A DNA stretch of 64,000 nt. It comes from Bacteroidia bacterium. GTDB lineage: Bacteria; Bacteroidota; Bacteroidia; Chitinophagales; Chitinophagaceae. The notes under the pieces were generated by a model. That model was not told the origin of the DNA, ran no database searches, and saw only the letters and a list, made by a program, of their open reading frames with translations. The stretch covers positions 52,134 to 116,133 of the forward strand of contig JAUIBA010000011.1 in assembly GCA_030427635.1 (NCBI GenBank), given 5' to 3'. Shown piece after piece: positions 47,121 through 57,248 of this stretch. The position numbers were made by a program, and so were the translations under genes. Within the stretch, counting starts at the first letter, position 1, and every line of letters begins with the position of its first letter.

Positions 47121-47936
47121 ATGTCATACATTCTGGTTGCCACCGACTTTTCTGAAACTTCTGCCAATTCCACTACTTATGCCGCAGCACTGGCCAGTGA
47201 GCTGAAAATGCAGCTATCGCTCGTGCATTCCTTCATTTTTCCGGCCATGCTCAATGATGTGACCATACCGGCATCTCTCATTGACGACACCCGCGACGAT
47301 GCAATGGAGAAAATGGGTAAAGAGAAGGGACGCTTATTGGCGCTATATCCTAATCTTCAAATAACCACTTCCGTACATTACGGTATGCTGGCAGATATAC
47401 TCAACTCAGGAGCTGCTGAAAAAGGTAACCCATTCCTGCTGGTAATGGGCAACTCCAATACTCAGGAAGACACCTCATGGTTTTTCAGCACACTAAAGGG
47501 TATCAGTAACGATACAGAATTTGCAGTTCTGGCGGTTCCATATACCAGCACATACAAAACACCAGAGAGGATTTGCTATGCCGATGATGTAGAGCAGGTG
47601 CAGAGCGAACAGGCACTAAGAATGTTAACAGAACTTACCAGTCGCTTTAATGCACAGCTGGACGTGGTTAATGTACAGCCTGACGGATCTATGAATGACG
47701 ACTCCTATGATGTAGGCGACGGCCCCCGAAAGGTGCTGGCAGATGCCAACCCAAAGTACCACTACCTGCACAACGAGGATACCAACGATGCAATCAAAAA
47801 CTTCTGTACCGCTGAAAAATCTGACTGGCTTGCCATTATGCCCGGCACGTACGGATGGATAGAAGGCATTTTTCATAAAAGCCACACAAAAACACTTGCC
47901 CAAACCATGAACATACCACTATTGATTCTGCATTAA
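47121..47936 (+). CDS. universal stress family protein, two tandem domains
   Basis: 271 aa from ATG 47121 (MSYILVATDFSETSANS), the usual USP start. Two USP-like halves: the first ends near 140 (NDTEFAVLAVPY), the second begins with ERICYADDVEQ. Neither half has a clear G-x2-G-x9-G(S/T) ATP-binding motif; PFLLVMGNSN is the nearest. Single tandem USPs are frequent in Bacteroidota. Cytoplasmic; role in stress inferred only from the family. Confidence 0.85.
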   Translation: MSYILVATDFSETSANSTTYAAALASELKMQLSLVHSFIFPAMLNDVTIPASLIDDTRDDAMEKMGKEKGRLLALYPNLQITTSVHYGMLADILNSGAAEKGNPFLLVMGNSNTQEDTSWFFSTLKGISNDTEFAVLAVPYTSTYKTPERICYADDVEQVQSEQALRMLTELTSRFNAQLDVVNVQPDGSMNDDSYDVGDGPRKVLADANPKYHYLHNEDTNDAIKNFCTAEKSDWLAIMPGTYGWIEGIFHKSHTKTLAQTMNIPLLILH

Positions 47937-47953
47937 TGCAGGTTCATGTTCTG

Positions 47954-48316
47954 CTAATTTCCTTCGGGAAGTAGCCTTGTGGTGAGTTGTTTTTCGTCCC
48001 AACCCAGAAGATAGTCTGTACCACCGAAATGCCATACCGGCCTTTTGATAATTGAAGGGCGCGATATCATAATGGATATTGCAGTGTCCTTATCATTCAA
48101 CTCTTCTTTTTCAGCCAGGGACAATTCTCTGTATGTGGTGCTTTTCCTGTTTATCAGCTTATCGGCCGGAAGGTATTTGAACCATGTATTCAGCAACTTT
48201 TTTGTAGGCGGATTTTCACGGTAATTATGAAAAGTATAGTCTATTCCATGTTTATCCATCCACTTCAGCGCCTTTTGCACCGTATCACAGTTGGGGATGC
48301 CATAAATGTCAATCAT
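47954..48316 (-). CDS. ArsC/YffB-family thioredoxin-fold protein
   Basis: 120 aa. IDIYGIPNCDTVQKALKW is the ArsC-family opening (single active-site Cys10 in NCDT), and DKLINRKSTTYREL and MISRPSIIKRPV the conserved Arg-containing later motifs. It lacks the second Cys of Spx, so it groups with the YffB-type members, possibly glutathione- or thiol-dependent reductases. It starts 22 bases after a kinase gene ends, perhaps the tail of that operon. Confidence 0.82.
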   Translation of the reverse strand: MIDIYGIPNCDTVQKALKWMDKHGIDYTFHNYRENPPTKKLLNTWFKYLPADKLINRKSTTYRELSLAEKEELNDKDTAISIMISRPSIIKRPVWHFGGTDYLLGWDEKQLTTRLLPEGN

Positions 48317-48338
48317 GACTCAAAAATACAGTTTACGA

Positions 48339-49442
48339 TTATTTACTCCAGCTGAAATGAAAACGGCTACCCTCGCCCGGCACAGAATCTACAGTTATTT
48401 TCCCGCCCTGCTCTTCTACCAGCATCTTTATGATGTTAAGCCCTACGCCCGTACTATCATCCCCACCATCTTTACTGGCAGCTGTCTCAAAAAGTCTGAA
48501 TATTCGTGACCGGTCCAGCTCACCTATTCCCGGGCCGTTATCCTGCACATAAAATGCATAATGCTCGTCTTCCTCAGTACAGCCAATAGTTATTTGCCCC
48601 TGCGGTTTGTCATTGTATTTGATAGCATTGCTTATCAGATTCTGAAACACCTGCTGCAGTTTAAATTTCCTCGTCACCAATACCGGTAGTCTGCCATCTA
48701 TTGATATTGTGATATGTGCAGGCGGGAAAAGTAAATGAACCAGCTGTGAGACCATTTCATGTACATCTACCTCTTCATCGGCCTGCTCTACATCCGTTTT
48801 TTTGGAATAGTCCAGTATAGAGCTAATCATTTCCCGCAAATGTGATGATGCTTTTGACATCAGTGAGAAATAAGCATTCAACTCATCCATAGCAGCTACG
48901 CGTGGGTCTGACTGAATGATTTCCAGCAGCCCTGCTATTCCCACCAGTGGCGACTTCAGGTCATGTGCTACTATGTACATGAAGCGCTCCAGCTGCTTGT
49001 TTATCTTGTTTTTCTGATCAATTGTATTGCGCAGCTCCCGCTGATAAAAATGTAACTGCTCAAACACTTTCACCTTTGCCCGGGTCACATTTATATCCAG
49101 TGGCTTATGCAGATAATCCACTGCACCATACTCATAACCCTTCAGTACATATGCCTCTTCCTTACTAATAGCTGTGACAAATACAATGGACATGTTTCTG
49201 GTCTTTGCATTAGACTTCAGTAAATCGGCTACTTCAAAGCCGTCCATCTCAGGCATCTGCACATCCAGCAATATGAGACCTATATCTTCATTCTTCAACG
49301 CAAGTTTCAGCGCCTCATTACCAGAGCGCGCCTTCAGAAACTTCCTATCCGGTTCATCCAGTATTTCCTGCAGCGATATCAGATTTTCTTCTCTGTCGTC
49401 TACCAGCAATATTGTAAATACTCTGCTATTCAGTTTTTCCAT
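48339..49442 (-). CDS. receiver-histidine kinase hybrid
   Basis: 367 aa, soluble. Receiver 10-125 with LLVDDREEN, phosphoacceptor Asp60 (LILLDVQMPEMDGFE) and HKPLD; coiled-coil linker 125-150; HisKA with His160 (YIVAHDLKSPLVG); HATPase with LISNAIKYN, DNGPGIGE and STGVGLNIIK. Receiver placed before the kinase core means that phosphorylation of one protein can switch this kinase. Overlaps cheB by 17 bases, so it is part of the same operon. Confidence 0.92.
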   Translation of the reverse strand: MEKLNSRVFTILLVDDREENLISLQEILDEPDRKFLKARSGNEALKLALKNEDIGLILLDVQMPEMDGFEVADLLKSNAKTRNMSIVFVTAISKEEAYVLKGYEYGAVDYLHKPLDINVTRAKVKVFEQLHFYQRELRNTIDQKNKINKQLERFMYIVAHDLKSPLVGIAGLLEIIQSDPRVAAMDELNAYFSLMSKASSHLREMISSILDYSKKTDVEQADEEVDVHEMVSQLVHLLFPPAHITISIDGRLPVLVTRKFKLQQVFQNLISNAIKYNDKPQGQITIGCTEEDEHYAFYVQDNGPGIGELDRSRIFRLFETAASKDGGDDSTGVGLNIIKMLVEEQGGKITVDSVPGEGSRFHFSWSK

Positions 49443-50022
49443 TTTTATATTCTATGTCAGATTTAATCAATGCGGTTATTATTTCTTCCGGGGCATATAC
49501 TTCTATGCCATCCAGTTTTTCTATTGCAGCACCCGGCATTATCGCACTCATGGCCGTAGCAGGGTCCTGCACAAGAGCCCTGCCTCCATGACTTATGATT
49601 GCTCCAAGCCCTTCTACTCCATCTTTATTGGCTCCGCTCAGCAATACACCCGTTACCCGGGTACCAAAAGCTGTTGCCGCCGACAAAAATGTGGCATCAA
49701 TTGAGGGTCTGCTATAGTTTATAGTTTCCGCAGTGTCAAGGGCTATTGTACCATCAGGCTCCACCAGCAGGTGGTAATTCTGTGGCGCCAGGTAAAAACC
49801 ACCTGGCTGCATTATTTCCTTATCATCAGGTTCTTTTAGTCTTCCATCAGGGCACAACATCTGCTCCAGCTGGCTTTTCACATTTTTGGGTCTGTGTACC
49901 ACTACTATCACAGTGGCACTATACTCCTGTGGCAATGACGCAAACAAAGCTAACAGTACAGGAAAGCTACCCATAGAGCCCCCTATTACCACCAGGTTAC
50001 GGATATGTGACTGGCCACTCAT
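49426..50022 (-). CDS. cheB: CheB-type protein-glutamate methylesterase
   Basis: 198 aa, catalytic domain only, no N-terminal receiver. Catalytic triad visible: Ser16 in VVIGGSMGSF, His43 in VVVHRP and Asp134 in LLSGANKDGVEGL. In chemotaxis it demethylates receptors; here no receptor, CheA or CheW is encoded nearby. Overlaps cheR by 4 bases and the hybrid kinase below it by 17 bases. Confidence 0.92.
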   Translation of the reverse strand: MSGQSHIRNLVVIGGSMGSFPVLLALFASLPQEYSATVIVVVHRPKNVKSQLEQMLCPDGRLKEPDDKEIMQPGGFYLAPQNYHLLVEPDGTIALDTAETINYSRPSIDATFLSAATAFGTRVTGVLLSGANKDGVEGLGAIISHGGRALVQDPATAMSAIMPGAAIEKLDGIEVYAPEEIITALIKSDIEYKNGKTE

Positions 50023-50840
50023 CCCCGCAACCTGAATATCTTATTCTGCGCATCTACCGTTGCATACTTTGCATAGTGACTGGTAAACTGCAGTGACTCT
50101 TTCAGGCCAATGGCCAGAAAGCCCAGAGGAGCAAGACTCTGGGTTAGCAACCCTATCACATTATCCTGCAAAGGCCTGTTGAAGTATATAAGCACATTCC
50201 TGCAACATACCAGCTGAAACTCATTGAACACATAATCTGTAACAAGGTTGTGCTGTGAGAAGATTATCTGCTTCCGTATTTCCTGACTGATAATAGCATA
50301 ATCATAACGTGCACTGTAATACTCAGAAAAGTCTTCTGTACCACCGGCACTGATATAGTTGGCAGTATTGTCTTTCATAGCATGCAGCGGTACGATACCA
50401 GCGGCTGCCCGTTCCAGCATTTCCCTGCTTATATCAGTAGCATATATACGGCTCCGGTGCAGCAGCCCGGCCTCTTTAAGCATGATAGCCATAGAAAAAG
50501 CCTCCTCTCCGCTGGAGCAGCCCGCATGCCATATCTTGATAACCGGATAAGTAGCCAGAATAGGAAAAACCTTCTCCTTCAATGCCCGGTAAAAGAAAGG
50601 GTCCCGGAACATTTCTGTCACATTCACACTCAATGCCTCCAGCAGCTCAGGAAAAAAATCCTGGTTATTGGTAAGCCTGTATTTAAGTTCAAAGAACGAT
50701 ATTCCACACTGACTCAGATACCTGCCCACACGGCGCTTCAATGACGCTGCAGCATAATTTCCCAAGTCGTAGTTATGCTGCGACTTTACAAGCGTCACCA
50801 GTTCCCGCAAATCATCATCTGATATCTCCCCCATCATCAT
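50019..50840 (-). CDS. cheR: CheR-type SAM-dependent methyltransferase
   Basis: 273 aa. N-terminal helical domain, then IKIWHAGCSSGEEAFSMAIML (SAM-binding motif, about 98-118), IYATDISREMLERA and LVCCRNVLIYFNRPLQD. Standard cytosolic CheR layout. Starts 4 bases after the 932-aa hybrid kinase. Together with cheB and the two kinases it forms a Che-like group without the flagellar chemotaxis core. Confidence 0.93.
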   Translation of the reverse strand: MMMGEISDDDLRELVTLVKSQHNYDLGNYAAASLKRRVGRYLSQCGISFFELKYRLTNNQDFFPELLEALSVNVTEMFRDPFFYRALKEKVFPILATYPVIKIWHAGCSSGEEAFSMAIMLKEAGLLHRSRIYATDISREMLERAAAGIVPLHAMKDNTANYISAGGTEDFSEYYSARYDYAIISQEIRKQIIFSQHNLVTDYVFNEFQLVCCRNVLIYFNRPLQDNVIGLLTQSLAPLGFLAIGLKESLQFTSHYAKYATVDAQNKIFRLRG

Positions 50841-50844
50841 TCAC

Positions 50845-53643
50845 TCATTTTTGTGCCATCCACACCCTCATCAGTGAAAACAGTTTTGCTGCCTCCACCG
50901 GCTTGGTTATATAATCAGAGGCACCAGCCTCTATACACTTTTCTCTGTCCCCGGTCATTGCTTTTGCAGTAAGCGCTATCACAGGAATATTACGAACAGA
51001 TGGCATAGACCTGATGCGCCTCGTGGCCTCATAACCATCCATCTCAGGCATCATAATATCCATGAGCACAATATCCATAGCAGGGTCCTGCTCCAGCATT
51101 TCTATTGCTTCCTTTCCATGCTCGGCTGCCATCACTTCCATTCCCTGCTCTTCCAGCATTGCCGTCATAGAAAAGACATTGCGCATGTCATCATCAACCA
51201 ATAGTACCCGCTTACCCTTTAAATCACCAGAGACTACAGGTGCAGATGCCTGCACCGGACCACTGTCCGGTGTTTCCGGCAGTTTTACTTTATGCAGAAA
51301 CAATGCTACTTCATCCATAAGCCGACCTCCGTACTGTGCCGTTTTACGAATGATACTGTCAGCCCCTGAACGAAGCTTTTTCTCTTCAGTAGTACTGAGA
51401 TTACCATCTACACATGCTATTATGTAGATATTCCCTGCCGTCATTTCCTTCAGCTTCATCAGTTGTTCACTACCAGCATCAATATCTGCACCTATATCTG
51501 CTATGAGGCAGTCAAACCGTCTGCCAGACAACTCTTTCTGAACTGATTTCCAGTCAGGAACAATATCATAAGTAATATCATCGCCCTCCTGTCTGGCAAT
51601 ATTGTCAAACATACCTGCTACGGGCTCACTTTCTCCGGCCAGCATAAGTATGGAGCGGTAGCGGGAAGATATAAAGCCTCCTATGTCTGTAAACGTCTGC
51701 TCCAGGTCCTGTGTCTGCAACGGTTTGCGCAGGTAACTTTGCTCACCGGCAATGTTCACATCGGCTCTGTCATTAGCAGAGACTACATGCACGGGGATAT
51801 GACTTAGTTCCACATCTGCTTTCAAAATCTTCAGTAAACTCTGCCCGTCTATAACAGGCAATCCCAGATCCAGGATAATAGCTGACGGACGATAACGGCG
51901 CGCATACAGCAGTCCTTCATCTCCGCTCACAGCTACTATTGTCTTGTACCCTCGTTCATGTGCGAAGTCGCGCACATAAGCGGCAAATATCAAATCGTCC
52001 TCTATTATCAGTACTGATTGCTGGCCTTTTCCTATAAAGTTACGGTCGTCACTTACAGAACTCTGCTCTACAGCACCATCGGTAGTATAATCGCCAATAT
52101 TACTTTCGACACCCGTATCGTTGATCGTGATTTCGCCAGCCACCGCCACGGGGATGATGATGGTAAATGTACTTCCTGCTCCCGGTGTGCTGGTTACACT
52201 AAGGGTGCCCTGCAGACGCTTCATCAGCTCCTTGCTGATAGACAGCCCCAGCCCGGTACCCCCAAACTTCCTGCTGGTGGAGCCATCGGCCTGACGGAAC
52301 GCTTCAAAAATGTGCTGCAGTTTCTCTGCCGGGATACCTATACCCGTATCACTAACAGCAAACTGCACATTATCACCACTCATACTTACAGCAAGCCCTA
52401 CACGCCCCTCCTCTGATGTAAACTTGAAAGCATTGGATAACAGATTACGCAATACCTGCTCCAGCCGCTGCCGGTCTGTAACAAGAGTGGTGGGGACATC
52501 CTTATCTATGCTTACATCAAATAGTATCTTACGGTCGGCAGATACTGAGCCAAAAAGCTGCTGCATATCGCCCACTATTGATGCTGCAGTTACTGCCTCA
52601 AAGACAAACTCCATCTTACCTGCCTCTATTTTAGACAGGTCCAGAATATCGTTAATGAGGCTCAGCAGGTCTGAGCCGGACTTGTGTATAATACCTGCAT
52701 ACTCCAGCTGTTTTTCATTCAGTGTGCCGTATTTATCCTGCTTCAGCAGATTGGCCAGAATCAGTATACTATTGAGCGGTGTACGCAACTCGTGCGACAT
52801 ATTGGCCAGAAACTCAGACTTGTACTTTCCGGATATTTCCAGTTCTTCCGCCTTATCGGCCAGTACTGCGCGGGCAGACTCCAGAGATATTGTTTTGGCC
52901 TGCAACTCCTCATTGGCATTCCGTAGTTCCTCTTCCTGCGTTCTCAGCTCCTCCTCTGTAGCCATGAGTTCCTCTGTCTGCTGACTCAGCTCCTCATTCG
53001 TCTGCCTTAATTCTTCCTGCTGAACCTCCAGCTCTTCCTTACCAGCCTGCAGCAATTCATTGGAGGTACGCAGCTCGCGCTCTGCCTTATCATTCTGGGT
53101 TGCGAAAAACAAGAGACAAAGCGCATTGGTAAGTGATACAACCACTACTATACTGGCCCTGATAAATAACTGCACTGCCGGCGTGATAACTACTCTGGGC
53201 TCACCATCGCTGAAGCCATATATAAGCAGGCAAACTACAGGCACAATAAGACCTATAACTATTGATGCCCGCTCTCTGAGATCAAAAAGTACCCAGGGAA
53301 GACAAGCTCCCGCAAAGAACATGAACTGAATACCGGTAACCCGTCCAAAAATGAATGCATATACCGTAACGGCAGCATTGAGCATAATAATGAACCAATG
53401 ACGGGCCAGCGTATAACGCCCTGCCTGACTCATGAGCAATGGCGCCGCCAAAACTGCCGCAACACCAGCCATCCCTAAAGCCTCCCATGCAAAACCACAG
53501 AAATAGAAGATGAAGATGTAGCAAAACGATATGATACCAAGCGATGCGAATATCTGATTGCCGGTACGCATCCGCTTCTTCAACCACGGAGCGGTAGTAT
53601 CCTGTATTCCGGTATCGCTTATTCTCTTCCAGGTAGCCAGCAT
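50845..53643 (-). CDS. large hybrid sensor kinase with multiple receivers
   Basis: 932 aa. Six membrane spans between 28 and 180; Gln/Glu-rich coiled coil about 185-265 (repeated EEL); HisKA with His284 (SHELRTPLNS); HATPase about 390-500 (DTGIGIP, FGGTGLGLS); receiver 1 about 552-665 (IIEDD, LDLGLPVID); a degenerate receiver-like part about 675-790; receiver 2 about 812-930 (VDDDMRNVF, MDIMMPEMDGYE, KPVEA). Heads the CheR, CheB and kinase operon. Coiled coils of this kind couple membrane sensing to the kinase. Confidence 0.93.
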   Translation of the reverse strand: MLATWKRISDTGIQDTTAPWLKKRMRTGNQIFASLGIISFCYIFIFYFCGFAWEALGMAGVAAVLAAPLLMSQAGRYTLARHWFIIMLNAAVTVYAFIFGRVTGIQFMFFAGACLPWVLFDLRERASIVIGLIVPVVCLLIYGFSDGEPRVVITPAVQLFIRASIVVVVSLTNALCLLFFATQNDKAERELRTSNELLQAGKEELEVQQEELRQTNEELSQQTEELMATEEELRTQEEELRNANEELQAKTISLESARAVLADKAEELEISGKYKSEFLANMSHELRTPLNSILILANLLKQDKYGTLNEKQLEYAGIIHKSGSDLLSLINDILDLSKIEAGKMEFVFEAVTAASIVGDMQQLFGSVSADRKILFDVSIDKDVPTTLVTDRQRLEQVLRNLLSNAFKFTSEEGRVGLAVSMSGDNVQFAVSDTGIGIPAEKLQHIFEAFRQADGSTSRKFGGTGLGLSISKELMKRLQGTLSVTSTPGAGSTFTIIIPVAVAGEITINDTGVESNIGDYTTDGAVEQSSVSDDRNFIGKGQQSVLIIEDDLIFAAYVRDFAHERGYKTIVAVSGDEGLLYARRYRPSAIILDLGLPVIDGQSLLKILKADVELSHIPVHVVSANDRADVNIAGEQSYLRKPLQTQDLEQTFTDIGGFISSRYRSILMLAGESEPVAGMFDNIARQEGDDITYDIVPDWKSVQKELSGRRFDCLIADIGADIDAGSEQLMKLKEMTAGNIYIIACVDGNLSTTEEKKLRSGADSIIRKTAQYGGRLMDEVALFLHKVKLPETPDSGPVQASAPVVSGDLKGKRVLLVDDDMRNVFSMTAMLEEQGMEVMAAEHGKEAIEMLEQDPAMDIVLMDIMMPEMDGYEATRRIRSMPSVRNIPVIALTAKAMTGDREKCIEAGASDYITKPVEAAKLFSLMRVWMAQK

Positions 53644-53742
53644 GCAGACAGCAATTATCTATCAAATATATTCAAGCCTTAACAACTGCACAACAATATA
53701 TCCAATAAATAACAGCAGCCATAAGAAAACCAGATACAACGC

Positions 53743-56070
53743 CTATTTAGGCTGCGGTGGTGGCAATGCACCTCCGCTCAGCATCTCTGTGGCAGCCTTG
53801 ACCCCCATCTGAGCCTGCTGATTGCCGGGGGCATACAGCAACGCCTTACGGAATGCAGCAAGTGCCTCTACCGGCTGGCGGCTAGTATAATAGGCCCCCC
53901 CCATATTATACCAGAGATCGGCATTGGTAGAGTCAATGGTAAGCCCCTCTTTATAGAGTTCTATTGCCTCGGCATACTTACCGGCCTTACCATACTTATC
54001 CCAGGCGGTTTTTAGATAATGATCGCAGAGGAGCTTATACATACCGGGCAATGTGGGATATGTAGGGTACAGCTTACGCACATGATCCATGTTGGCGGCA
54101 GCCTTCTTTATATCTCCCAGCTTAAACCATGCAATACCCCTGTTAAGATAAGCGGCCACAAACCGTGGATGTATAGACAATGTATGGTCCAGTATAGCTA
54201 TGGCATCGTGCAGGTATTTGTCCTTACGCTGTGGTGTTTCGGCATAGTCGGCCAGGGTAATGTAGGAAGCGGCTACATTGGCATTTACCAGCACACTGTT
54301 AGGTACGGTTTCTATATCGGTAGTGAATAGCGTACTGTCATTCTTCCACGCCTTGTTACGGTCTATGGTTTTGAATGACATAAGTCCTACCGCTACTACT
54401 ATTACCGCTGCCAGCGCCTTCATACCTGCCGGGCCCATACGCTCTGCCCCCTTGTACAGGAGCCATGCCAGCGCAGCTGTAAACCCAACGGAAGAATGGA
54501 ATATAAGACGCTCTCCCAGCGTGGCACCTATATCAAACACAAGGTTATTAATCATAAACAGGTGAATCATATAAAAGGCGATGGAAAAACAGATAACAGC
54601 CTTTCCTACCTTATATGCCTCGCCCGATATGCGACGAATGAAATACAACAGCATAAGGCCTATAAGTGATCCATGTACCAGAATAGAAAGCGCTACCGAC
54701 CAATGCCCCCAGTCCTTGTAGGGTATCTGCGCATAGGAATAATCGGCAGAGAGGGGGTGCGGCCAGAAGAGGAACTTCAGATAGTACAGAGATGATGAAA
54801 TTTCTGTAGCAATCTTCTGGTCGGGTGTGGCGAAGAGGTAGGGATTGTTCAGCACCTCTTTTCCGGCACTCTCTACTACCTCAGGCAATGCTGCATACTG
54901 AATCTTAAGCGACATAGCAGCCAATGCGACGTAAGGAACAAAGAAGAGCGCTTTAGATATGAGTATCTGTGCATCGGACTTTTCCTTACCCGCCGGGCGT
55001 ATAAACATGTAGATAGCCAGGCCTGCCAGCAGTGTACCTACCGTCTTAAAGCTATTGACCAGCGACAGAGAGGACGCATTGATATCGGCATTATCTTCCA
55101 GGGGTGGCGAGATAGCATTAAGCCTTACTGCCAGATAAGTGGCTACTACAATACCCAGCGGTAATGCTGCCGTAATAGCCTTAGGCACCGAATAGCCCCG
55201 GAACATACACAACGCCAGCGGCAATAAAGCCAGTACTGTAATAGCATACTCCTTAGAAAGGAATGCCAGGAAATAACTCAACATCATACCGGCCAGCATC
55301 CAGTGGCCCTGCCTGGTACCCTTACGCTCCTCATACCTAAACGAGCATATGAACGTAAGACACATAAACAGCAATGACATAATCTCATCTCGGCTTTTCA
55401 CATTGGCCACCACCTCTGTATGTACCGGGTGTGCAGTAAACAATACTGCCGCAATGAGCGCTACCACCGGATAACTGCCAAACATGATATACCGGAAAAA
55501 GTATAGTAACACCACTACCGAGAGCATATACCATAATACATTGAACACATGGCGCACATGCATATTGGATACCAGCTTCTGCTGATTAGGCCCTGAAACC
55601 CCATATGATATCTGCTGTTTCAATACACTATCTACCTGATCTTCAGGAACGGGGCCCAGAAACTGCTGCTCCAGCGCAAAGGTGATGATAGACAACGGAC
55701 GGAAACGGCCTCCCTTCAACTGATTGGTAGTATTGAGCTGGCGGTAATAACTGTGATAGGCATCCTTTGTCATTATGCCGCTGATACCTTTGGTACCCTC
55801 CAGTACAAACTCATTCTTGACTATGACAATACCATCGTCATGAGCAAACTCATGCTGAAAGGTGTTACAATATATAAGGAACGCCAGCAGCGCTACAATG
55901 ATAGCCTGCCCCTTAAACTCATAGAGCCAGAAGCGGTAATCTTTATAACTGTATCCGGTAGCCTGAGCCGTGGGGGTTTCTGCCACGGGTATGCTTTCTT
56001 TATTTACAGGGGCGGCCGCAGCTGCCTTTTGTTTCTTAGCCATGGTGCTTATAATCGCTATGTGTGCCAA
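53743..56070 (-). CDS. TMTC-like membrane protein with TPR repeats
   Basis: 775 aa. Ala/Lys-rich cytoplasmic start, then about 11 membrane spans; the first luminal loop has HEFAHDDGIVIVKNEF, a DD pair typical of GT-C O-mannosyltransferases; C-terminal 190 residues hold at least three TPR repeats (RGIAWFKLGDIKKAA, AEAIELYKEGLTIDSTNADLWYNMGGAYY, EALAAFRKALLYAPGN). Eukaryotic TMTC proteins have this layout; bacterial ones are presumed glycosyltransferases, with unproven substrates. Confidence 0.8.
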   Translation of the reverse strand: MAHIAIISTMAKKQKAAAAAPVNKESIPVAETPTAQATGYSYKDYRFWLYEFKGQAIIVALLAFLIYCNTFQHEFAHDDGIVIVKNEFVLEGTKGISGIMTKDAYHSYYRQLNTTNQLKGGRFRPLSIITFALEQQFLGPVPEDQVDSVLKQQISYGVSGPNQQKLVSNMHVRHVFNVLWYMLSVVVLLYFFRYIMFGSYPVVALIAAVLFTAHPVHTEVVANVKSRDEIMSLLFMCLTFICSFRYEERKGTRQGHWMLAGMMLSYFLAFLSKEYAITVLALLPLALCMFRGYSVPKAITAALPLGIVVATYLAVRLNAISPPLEDNADINASSLSLVNSFKTVGTLLAGLAIYMFIRPAGKEKSDAQILISKALFFVPYVALAAMSLKIQYAALPEVVESAGKEVLNNPYLFATPDQKIATEISSSLYYLKFLFWPHPLSADYSYAQIPYKDWGHWSVALSILVHGSLIGLMLLYFIRRISGEAYKVGKAVICFSIAFYMIHLFMINNLVFDIGATLGERLIFHSSVGFTAALAWLLYKGAERMGPAGMKALAAVIVVAVGLMSFKTIDRNKAWKNDSTLFTTDIETVPNSVLVNANVAASYITLADYAETPQRKDKYLHDAIAILDHTLSIHPRFVAAYLNRGIAWFKLGDIKKAAANMDHVRKLYPTYPTLPGMYKLLCDHYLKTAWDKYGKAGKYAEAIELYKEGLTIDSTNADLWYNMGGAYYTSRQPVEALAAFRKALLYAPGNQQAQMGVKAATEMLSGGALPPPQPK

Positions 56071-56202
56071 AAATAGAAATTATATCTTGTCTGTAGGGGT
56101 CCTGGTATAATAGTTTACTACCAACCCCTGATATAGCATCTCATCTGTGTCTGCCCACCCGTAATTATTACCTATCTTGCCTGCCGCTGAAATGACTATG
56201 CT

Positions 56203-57129
56203 ATGATAGCGGTGGGATATCTGATACTAGGCTTTATACTGGCCGGACTGGGCGGCGAAGCCTTTGTGCGGGGGAGCGTGAGCCTGTCGGGACTGATGCG
56301 GATACCACCAGCCATAATAGGCGTAACGGTAGCCGCATTTGCTACCTCCTGCCCTGAACTGTCTGTAGCGATACATGCAGCAGCAGCCGGCAAACCTCAG
56401 ATAGCACTGGGCGATGCCCTGGGCAGTAATGTGGTGAACATATGCCTGGTGCTGGGCTCAGCACTATGCTTCGGGCCGCTGGCTGCCAGCCGCAGGGCTA
56501 CCCGGCGCGACTGGGTAATAACCCTGCTGGCACCGTTGCTCATAGGTCTGTTTGCCTGGGACGGGCAGGTATCCCGTACCGATGGCCTGATACTGCTGGT
56601 ACTCTTTGGTATATGGCTGGCACAGGTGATAACCGAAGCCCGCAAAGAGCGCACCGCCAGTGTGGGGCCCACTGATATAAAAGGGCTGACAATATCTGTA
56701 ATGTACTGCCTGGCAGGTGCCGGCCTGCTGATGAGCGCCGGGATAGCCATAGTAACCGGCGCCAAACATGTGGGTACCATCTTTGATATCCCCCCGCTGA
56801 TAGTGGGCGTAACGCTGGTGGCCTTTGGGACATCTATGCCGGAACTGGCCACTACTATAATAGCCCGGATGAAAGGTCATAGCGATATGGGGCTGGCTAC
56901 CATACTGGGCAGTACTGTATTTAACGTGTTTGTGATTGCTGCTACTGCCGCAGTGATACATCCCATAACCGTACGGTTCAGCAACCTGGCACCGGTGCTT
57001 ACCGTATGTACCGTCACTACCCTGCTGGCCCGGCCTACACGAGCCAACATTATACCCCGCTACCGTGGATTTCTCCTGGTGCTTATATATGTAGTATATA
57101 TAGTAGTAACGCTGACCAGGGAACTATAA
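56203..57129 (+). CDS. CaCA-family cation exchanger (YrbG-like)
   Basis: 308 aa with about ten membrane spans in two inverted halves. The alpha repeats are visible: AFATSCPELSVAI with GDALGSNVVNI, and AFGTSMPELATTI with LGSTVFNVFVI. The Cys in the first repeat (TSCPEL) replaces the usual residue; the Glu needed for transport is kept in both. Such proteins exchange Ca2+ (or K+) for Na+ or H+. It is divergent from the TMTC-like gene. Confidence 0.9.
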   Translation: MIAVGYLILGFILAGLGGEAFVRGSVSLSGLMRIPPAIIGVTVAAFATSCPELSVAIHAAAAGKPQIALGDALGSNVVNICLVLGSALCFGPLAASRRATRRDWVITLLAPLLIGLFAWDGQVSRTDGLILLVLFGIWLAQVITEARKERTASVGPTDIKGLTISVMYCLAGAGLLMSAGIAIVTGAKHVGTIFDIPPLIVGVTLVAFGTSMPELATTIIARMKGHSDMGLATILGSTVFNVFVIAATAAVIHPITVRFSNLAPVLTVCTVTTLLARPTRANIIPRYRGFLLVLIYVVYIVVTLTREL

Positions 57130-57248
57130 CCTTATGCTCCATAGGGCATAACTACATATATGCCTGCCTTTCCAGTATCTAAACTGACATTACAATATTG
57201 CTGGAGGCACAGCCCCATATAGTAATAGTACATAACCCAGGCATCAGC

